Origin: Charina bottae
Taxonomy: Eukaryota > Chordata > Lepidosauria > Squamata > Charinaidae
Direction of reading: 5' to 3'
Assembly: GCA_023362775.1 (NCBI GenBank)
Contig: JALMGJ010000013.1
Location: 25,770,274 to 25,834,273 of the forward strand
Length of the DNA: 64,000 bases
Below the pieces are notes generated by a model, which was given only the letters and a program-made list of their open reading frames with translations, did no database searches and had not been told where the DNA came from. How positions within the stretch are numbered: the stretch's first letter is position 1; every line of letters begins with the position of its first letter. A program made the translations under genes and the position numbers. This document shows, piece after piece, positions 57,404 through 64,000 of this stretch.

Positions 57404-58785
57404 TCCTTCTACAGTTGTGTGTGTGTGTGTGTTGCGTGTGTTCCAAGGACGTGAAAAGTTTAAAGAACTCTGCCTTAAAAGGTGTAAAGAGAGAGGGAGA
57501 TTAATTGAAGCTCGGTAAAAAGTTTATGTCCGATTCATTTCAACGATGCTGTACTATAACTCTGCATTTCAAAGTACTTAGAATTAATAGAATACTTAGT
57601 ATTTCTATGATGCTTTTAGAGCCCTCTGCATGCATTATCTTGTGCATTTTACAGGAGAAGCAATACTATCTGCTAACATTTGGTTTGCAAATTCTTTCAT
57701 TTGCCAAATAATAAATAATATAAACCCATGCCAGTGGGGAAACTGAGGACGTATAAACACGGTTTTCCATCTCCCCCACTAGTAAATTCTAATCTTGATA
57801 TGCAGCTGCTCTCTTAGCCATTCCCACCTTGCCCGCAAGACACTTTGGACATGAGAAATGGAGCGGGGGGAGCTTCAAAGCAAAATCCGAATAAACCCCA
57901 ATAAACTCTTTCCGTTCTTTGTCAGCTGGCGATGGGATGAGGGTATGAACTTCCCGAGGGAACCTGCTTCACCCTCTCAACAACACAGGCCCCACTGGCC
58001 TCCTCCCTCTGGCTTGAACGGGCTCAAATTCCACGCTTCATGTGCCCTGTGGAACCAGGCCCGCCCGTTGCTCTGCTATGAGAGGCGTTTCCCCCATCAG
58101 ATAAGCATTAAACCGGGCAGATTTCAGTGGCCCCGCTGGGAGGGAGGCAACTAAGTGGATGGGCCCAAACCACCCTTGCAGGGAAACCCTTCAGCCGCGT
58201 TCAGGGGTGCTGCTGGAAACGGAACCGTCTCACCTGCCATCCCTCTCTTCCCTCCACAGAGACCCGGCTCCTTTCTCTTTAAGACGGACGGATGGCTTCT
58301 TATCACATCAGAGCAGCCCCTGTTCCACCTGGAGAGAGCTAGAGGGTCCCCATCCATCACTGGGGAAGAACTGTCACCGCAGGAGCTGGGGGAACGGGGA
58401 AGGCAGAGCCCTTACGTCCCTTCCCTTCCCTTCCATGCAGTTTCAACCCTGGCTCTTCCTTGCTAGTGGAGATTTTGCACATTTTGACACCCACACATGT
58501 GCACGCGCACACACACGTCCCCTCTTGGATATTCCTGATTTGGGGTCCATTCAGTTTCACCTGGCCTCCCTTTCCCAGCTGGGTTCATTCGGCAGGCCAG
58601 GAAAGGCAAGAACTCGTGTTGCATCCAATAATAATCCAGCTCAGCCCACAGGAAGCAGAGTCGGCCATCTCTTCGTAATGGAACTCCACAAAGGGCAGGT
58701 ACCCTTGTTGGGGTCTCCTCTCCGAAAGGTAGCCCGGGTCTCTGATTTCCACCCCTGGGCTTATTACTGGCTGGAAAATGTCTTT
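57404..58785. other. Upstream DNA, no gene recognised
   Basis: Unique DNA, AT-rich to about 57780 and more GC-rich afterwards. The plus frame 58159-58845 has no recognisable domain. I see nothing else. Confidence 0.45.
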
Positions 58786-59087
58786 CTGATAGTAGAGAAT
58801 CTCTGTAGCTCAGGGATGAACCATGGAGTTTGCGGTGCTCTCTGAGCTTGGTGGTTTGCTTGCAGACGTCTCATGTCCCAGCCTGGTGACATCGTCAGTG
58901 GGCGTCTCTTGATGGCTGATTTGGGTCTATTGTGTCTATCGATGGCTGATTTGTCTGAAGGCCAAGCTTCCACGAATTCTAGGTGTCATGCAGAAGCATG
59001 TGTTCTTCTCTGAAACCTCTTTGTAGTTGGAGAAGACCTTCAGTATTGCAAGACTTCATAATCTGTCCTGGAGTGCCTGGGGTGCTA

Positions 59088-59492
59088 CAGGTAGTCCTCA
59101 CTTAATGACCATTCGTTTAGTGACAGTTTGGACTTACAATGGTGCTGAAAAAACCCACTTACAACTGGCCCTCACACGACCATCGCAGCGTGCCTGCGGT
59201 CACATGATCGCGATTTGGGTGCTTGGCAACCGGTTCGCATTTATGACCGTCGCAGCGTCCCATGGTCATGTGATTGCCATTTTCGACCTTTCTGGCCAGC
59301 TTCTGGCAAGCAAAACCAATGGGGAACTGCATGATTCAATAAACGACCACGTAGTTTGCTTAACAGCCATGGTGATTCGCTTAATGACTATCGCAAAAAA
59401 GGTCATAAAATCGGGTTGGATGTGGTTAATGACCGCTTCACTTACAACGAAACGTCCGGTCCCAGTTGTGGTAGTTAAGCGAGGACCACCTG
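59088..59492. mobile_element. Mariner-like MITE, complete copy
   Basis: TA|CAGGTAGTCCTCACTTAATG at the left and GTTAAGCGAGGACCACCTG|TA at the right. The plus-strand open frame 59027-59623 reads across it and is an artefact. Confidence 0.77.
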
Positions 59493-59884
59493 TATATGTT
59501 TTTAACTGCTTTTATTGTTCCAATAGAAGAGAATCTGTGTCGCTCAGGGATGAACTGTGGAGTCCTTGGTGCTCTCTGAGCTTGGTGGTTTGCTTGCAGA
59601 CGTCTCATGACCCAGGCTGGTGACATCATTGGTGGGCGTCTCTTGATGGCTGATTTGGGTCTATTGTGTCTTGCCATGCCATGCCATGCCACACTGAGCC
59701 CTTAACTATGACATCTGGATTTCCACAAGGGGCGAAGTGTAGCTTAGTGTGTTGTGGGAACACAGCCAGTGGTTGTGCAATGCAATAGCTTTCCTAGGTT
59801 ATGGTGCCGGGGGGATGTAACCGTGCAGAATCAGTTGGAAGTCAGGCGGTGCCTAAATGGAATAACTTACATTAATTGTTAAGA

Positions 59885-60105
59885 TTCCAAGAGAATGGAT
59901 GTAGCTCAGGGTTGAACTGGGGAGTTCTTGGTGCTCACTGAGCTTGATTTGCAGAGGTTTCATGACCCAGCTAGGTGACATCATCAGTGCTGCTGGGGCA
60001 GCAAACCCCACCCTCCCTCGCACTGATGATGTCATCTAGTTGAGTCACAAGATGTCTGCAAGCAAGCCACCAAGCTGAGAGAGCACCACGAGCTCCACTT
60101 CGGCT
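59885..60105. mobile_element. Inverted pair of retroelement ends with hammerhead-like core
   Basis: 59885-59998 in minus orientation and 60019-60105 in plus orientation are copies of one sequence (CACTGATGATGTCACCTAGC...CTGCAAGC...CCACCAAGCTCAGAGAGCACC). Further minus-orientation copies lie at about 58790-58910 and 59528-59640. The minus copy at 59947-59997 keeps CTGATGA then GAAAC, the hammerhead core order. The paired head-to-head layout recalls Penelope-like terminal repeats, but no protein sequence is visible, so the assignment is tentative. Confidence 0.45.
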
Positions 60106-61355
60106 CCATTTGGCCAGTAAGGCAGGAGAATCCACGCCTGGTGCCACCTGCTCTACCCAGCTTTAACCAGGATGATGAGAAGAGTACAAACTAAGAGTTG
60201 TTTTCTTTCATCAGAAGGGTGCAAGGAAAGCGCTAGCTTCTGCTGGTGCGAAGCAAAGAATATGCATGCGAAGCAATCCAAGGAAAAGCCATGTTGTCAC
60301 GTGCCAAGCCAGGGGTGTGGTCAAAAAAGTCAAGATGGCAGCTGGTTTTGCTCATAAAAAACCAGCAGAGCTTCAATCGCATTGCAATCCTTTTAAGCAT
60401 TATCTTAAAATGAACATGGCCAATGCAAACAATTCACCTGCCCCCCTTTTTTTTTCCAACCAGTTGCTGCTATGCCAGTCTGCGGACGCCGCAATTAATG
60501 CTGTCAAGACCCCCATACAATGCATTTAAAAAATGGGCCAAACTCTCTGGGTGGGAGGGAACCTGTAGTCTCCCCAGCAGCACTTGATAGACTACAACTC
60601 CCAGCAGCCCAGGACAAATGCTGAAAGTGGCTGGAAATAATTCCAGAGTGGTCCTTGCTCCTAAACCACTGTTTGTTTGTTTGTTTGTTTGTTTGTTGTT
60701 TCGATTTAGATAGCTGCTCATCTCAAACACCTGACTCTGAGCCAGTTCTCTGGGCGCCTTACCACAATTAAAACCAATATGAAAAACAGAATACAATATA
60801 AACAAACATTGAAAAAGTCATAAAACCATATAAGGAAACCACAACCCGTAAATAGGCCACGGCATCTCACTGCAAAACTCCTCTGTGTTGAGGAATCTTC
60901 ACCCCTGGGAGCCCAGCCCAGGATTGTTGGCCTCAGTCTCCCAGTCGGTGTAATAGGGACACCGTTGTCCTCCGAAGGCCAGACGAAGGGAAGGACGGCA
61001 CTGGAACCCCCAGAGAATTCGTGCTCGCCATGTTCAAGCCATAAAACATTCCTCCCCTCTCTCCTCGCTGGGCTGCCAGCCAGAGCCTGCATTTAGCTAT
61101 GAGATCCTCGGCAGGAATGCCAAGGGAACTTGCCCTCTTCAACCTTCTCCGGGAGAGCTGGAGCCATTAAAAGCTTCCGACGCGCTGTCCCCGGCACCCT
61201 ACGACTGCCACCCACGCCACGGCGCGCAACGTGTCCTTGCAGGGCTGTGCCCTTGGCGAAAGCCATTGTGGTGGGCAAACTTTTGTAAAAGCAGTGGGGG
61301 GGGTCATTCTGTCACAGCTCTAACCCACTCCATCCAACAGCCTGAGATCTGCCAT

Positions 61356-61513
61356 TTCCTCCTCCTTGTTCTTCTCCTCCTCCTCCTTCTTCCTTCTCCT
61401 TCTTCTTGTTCTCCTTCTCCTTCTTTTCTTCCCACTCCTTTTCCTCCTCCTCCTCCTCCTCCTCCTCCTCCTCATTATTGTTGTTGTTGTTGTTGTTGTT
61501 ATTGTTGTTGTTG

Positions 61514-61554
<41 letters not shown>

Positions 61555-61555
61555 A
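61356..61555. repeat. (TCC)n(GTT)n(ATT)n compound microsatellite
   Basis: About 200 bases: mixed CTTCTCC, then (TCC)n, (GTT)n and (ATT)n. The rearranged SINE inserted at its right edge. A second (ATT)n run lies at 62170-62212 at the tail of a LINE end. Confidence 0.9.
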
Positions 61556-61557
61556 TC

Positions 61558-61877
61558 TACACTTAGATTGTGGCTGGCATGACACACACGGAACACTGTT
61601 ACCTACCCACCGAAGTGGTACCTATTCATCTACTTGCATTTGCATGCTTTCGAATTGCTAGGTTGGCAAGAGCTGGGGCGAGTGCGGGAGCTCACTCCGT
61701 CACGCGGCACTCGGGTCTCGAACCGCCGATCTTGCAACCTTCCGATCGACAAGCCAAGCGTCTTCGGACAACGCTGGCTCTTCGAATAACAAACGGAGAT
61801 GAGCACCAGCCCCTAGAGTCGGACACGACTGCACAAATGTGCGGGGGGAACCTTTACCTTTACCTTACACTTAGATT
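61558..61877. mobile_element. Sauria-type SINE with inverted 5' half (twin priming)
   Basis: 61570-61755 is the 5' part of the SINE in minus orientation, and 61756-61865 is the 3' part in plus orientation, ending GGGGGGAACCTTTACC. The halves abut near the middle of the element with about ten bases missing, and about 30 bases of the head are absent. TACACTTAGATT flanks the whole at 61558-61569 and 61866-61877. Inverted 5' part, intact 3' end and one target duplication match the twin-priming outcome known for LINE-mobilised copies. Confidence 0.82.
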
Positions 61878-62169
61878 CACAGCCAAAGACTGGTGGGAAC
61901 TTAATAATTCAATCCTAACCAAGGACCTAAGAATTATTAAGGTAGCATCTGAGGATATAGGCAGTTCCAAGCAGGGTATTTTTTCTTTATAAAATTAGAG
62001 TGTTCATGTCCAATAAATTCAAAATATCCAAATATCAAGGGGGTCCTTTAGGTATTGCTCCAAGGGCTCCAATCACAATTGGTAGAACAGTGGATTTCTT
62101 TTTCCATAAGTATTCAGGCTATCACAATTCTAAACCTCTCCATCCAACAGCCTGAGATCTGCTGCCACC

Positions 62170-62213
<44 letters not shown>

Positions 62214-62271
62214 TAAATTTATATGCTGCCCAGCTCCCAGTGACTCTAGGCAGTTTACAAATGATTTAAAA

Positions 62272-62565
62272 CAGTATTTTTTAAACTTTTTGCTCTCAGG
62301 ATCTCTTCCCACTTTTAAAAATCATGGAGGACCCATAATACAACCTTTGGTTTGAATGGGTTATATTGATCAATATTTTACCGTATTAAAAAAGAAAATT
62401 GACGCCTTTGCTGCTGCTGCTACCGCTTCTCCACAATTGTTTGAGGGGTTTTTAATACTGTGTTATTTTTCAACATAGGCTGGCAAATCATTTTGATTTC
62501 GCGGACCCCTGAGAGGGTCTTGGGGGACCCCCAGGGGTCCCTGGACCACACTTTGAGGAACACTG
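62272..62565 (+). mobile_element. hAT-type nonautonomous element, perfect duplication
   Basis: 294-bp element from CAGTATTTTTTAAACTTTTT to CACACTTTGAGGAACACTG. ATTTAAAA flanks it perfectly at 62264-62271 and 62566-62573. It interrupts an older minus-strand LINE 3' end (about 62205-62271 and 62566-62600). Confidence 0.87.
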
Positions 62566-62855
62566 ATTTAAAACATAAAAACAAGACAATAACCAAAACG
62601 AAACAAAAAGTAGAGATGGCAGAATAACAAACCAGGTGGCATTACTGTCGTAGTTGTGGTTGTGGTTGTTGTGTCTCTTCCCATTTTTCTCCCCATCCAG
62701 GGCATGCCACAGAAACAAGAACAGAAGGCAATGTTTTCTTTAAACTTCACTAAGTAAAAATAAAGACCTCCATCTTCCAAGCCCAAACTGAGGGGGGGGG
62801 GGGGGACAAACATCTCCATCTTCCTTTGGAAGAGGCACAAGTTTAGATTTTAGAC

Positions 62856-63146
62856 CAGCCTTTCCCAACCTTTTGACCCTGGAGGAACCCTTGAAATATT
62901 TTCCAGGCCTCAGGGAACCCCTGAACATTCAGGCTCAAATATAGGCCAGAGGTTACAAAAGCATTACATTCGTTTCATGGGTAGGCCTGCATAGATGCAT
63001 TCACAATGTTCTTAAACTAAAAATAAAGAATGAAACTTACCTCTTTAATGAGAAGCTGCCCAAATTTGAAATAATTTTTTAAATAAACCGTGATCTCCCA
63101 GGGAACCCCTAGTGACGACTTGCAGAACCCTGGTTGAGAAACCCAG
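62856..63146 (-). mobile_element. hAT-type element, uninterrupted relative of 9465-10097
   Basis: 291-bp element beginning CAGCCTTTCCCAACC and ending GGTTGAGAAACCCAG on the plus strand. Flanks are TTTTAGAC and TTTTAGAG (7 of 8). Internally it aligns in reverse to 9465-10097 without the SINE, showing the original site AATGAGA...TAATTTTTTAAATAAA. Confidence 0.85.
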
Positions 63147-63154
63147 TTTTAGAG

Positions 63155-64000
63155 AATCCCCGGGAAACCCCCCCCCCCCACAAGGCCACCGTCCTATGCC
63201 TGGCCAGACCCAAGACATCCATTTCCAGAACCTCTCTCATCCCCCAGGATGGACTATAACCATCCCCATCTGGGCAGGTAAGTACCTTCCAAAGAAAGAC
63301 CCCAGCCCCACCCTTTTCTAGTTTCTAAGACCTCTGCAAATTGGGGGGGGGGCATGAGCCCCTAAAGGAGGGAAGGGAAAGGACATTGTGTGCATCGTGA
63401 CGTCGCCGTGCAAATAATGCAAACTGTGCAATTTATCCAGTGATGTTGAGATGCCATGCTTCTACAGAATGCCTGAGGGGAGAAGATGAGGAAACCATCA
63501 CCCCATTGGGGTGTCTGCAGGGTATGGGCCAAAAGTCAAGATGGTGGCCACAATGGTGCCATTACAGCACCATTTCCTGTTGGAGGAAGAACGCTTATTT
63601 AGCTGGGTTTTGTTTTAAAAAAATCACCCTTCACTTAAGAGGTTCAGGATGGGGGCACACCAGCCTTCCCCCACAAAGTATCATCTGGACACTTCCAACT
63701 ATATTTCCCATAATCCCCAGCCATCCTGGCCAGTGGCACCCAATTAGAAAAGGCTGGCCTCTTCTGCATGGTATAAGCCCTCCAAAGTCCCACGACTTGT
63801 CTTTTCTGCTAGCGAACCTGAAATCTTTTCTAGGCAAAGCCTACGCTTTATCACTAAGAAATGGGTCTTCCACACTCTGTGTGCCCTCAGAGACATTTTG
63901 CCCATGAGAACTTAAAAAACAACAACACTGGCACCCTTTGTGCTCCCCTCCAGAGTCTGCACTCTGTTCATGCTCAGAGATGCTCAGTCTGGGGTGCCAG
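63155..64000. other. Right end of window, no gene recognised
   Basis: Contains a CAAGATGG-type MITE fragment (about 63508-63570) and C/G homopolymers. No exon of a neighbouring gene was recognised; in mammals the gene on this side of MEIS3 is SLC8A2, but no part of it is seen. Confidence 0.45.

Noticed and set aside
28700..64000. Exons of the neighbouring gene (SLC8A2 or KPTN expected from mammalian order)
   Set aside because: No sodium-calcium exchanger or kaptin-like peptide recognised on either strand; local gene order may differ or the gene lies further right.

Overview
This window looks like squamate reptile nuclear DNA, perhaps from a snake. Three observations point there: a Bov-B (RTE) LINE fragment, several tRNA-headed SINEs with Bov-B-like 3' tails (Sauria type), and LINE 3' ends closing in ATAA repeats. 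Penelope-like and hAT-type elements and very abundant microsatellites fit. Species was not determined. There are no bacterial features.

The one gene I can support is the 5' half of MEIS3, a TALE homeobox transcription factor gene on the minus strand. Six coding exons lie in order at 26937-26948 (ATG, four codons), 23378-23580, 15077-15224, 8902-8952, 7587-7637 and 4660-4803. They join in frame into about 203 residues: the N-terminus and the PBX-binding MEIS/PKNOX domain. The homeobox exons are not seen and should lie to the left of base 1. MEIS3 rather than MEIS1 or MEIS2 is favoured by REKDEIY, CSPRD, CSSDSF and [14 protein letters not shown].

Layout. 1-4659 is intron 6, with a GC-rich, CpG-rich block at about 300-1600. 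4804-26936 holds introns 5 to 1, filled with retroposons, MITEs and simple repeats. CpG-rich DNA surrounds exon 6, exon 2 (about 22160-23760) and exon 1 plus the presumed promoter (about 26880-28700). 28700-64000 is upstream DNA in which I recognise no host gene. It holds an inverted dimer of a Penelope-like element, a Bov-B LINE, many hAT and mariner-like MITEs, two higher-order satellite arrays, an interstitial telomeric repeat, and several AT-rich stretches dense in homeodomain-type motifs that may be enhancers.

The most notable structures are: the 1.3 kb inverted Penelope-like dimer with one 15-bp target duplication and hammerhead-like motifs (30845-32165); a SINE with a twin-priming-type 5' inversion (61558-61877); a SINE-derived tandem array with a duplicated three-unit repeat (18425-19045); a palindromic hAT MITE family with 8-bp duplications, one copy of which amplified a single arm (12006-12280); and two SINE versions sharing a head but using different LINE-like tails. 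I found no wholly new gene system.
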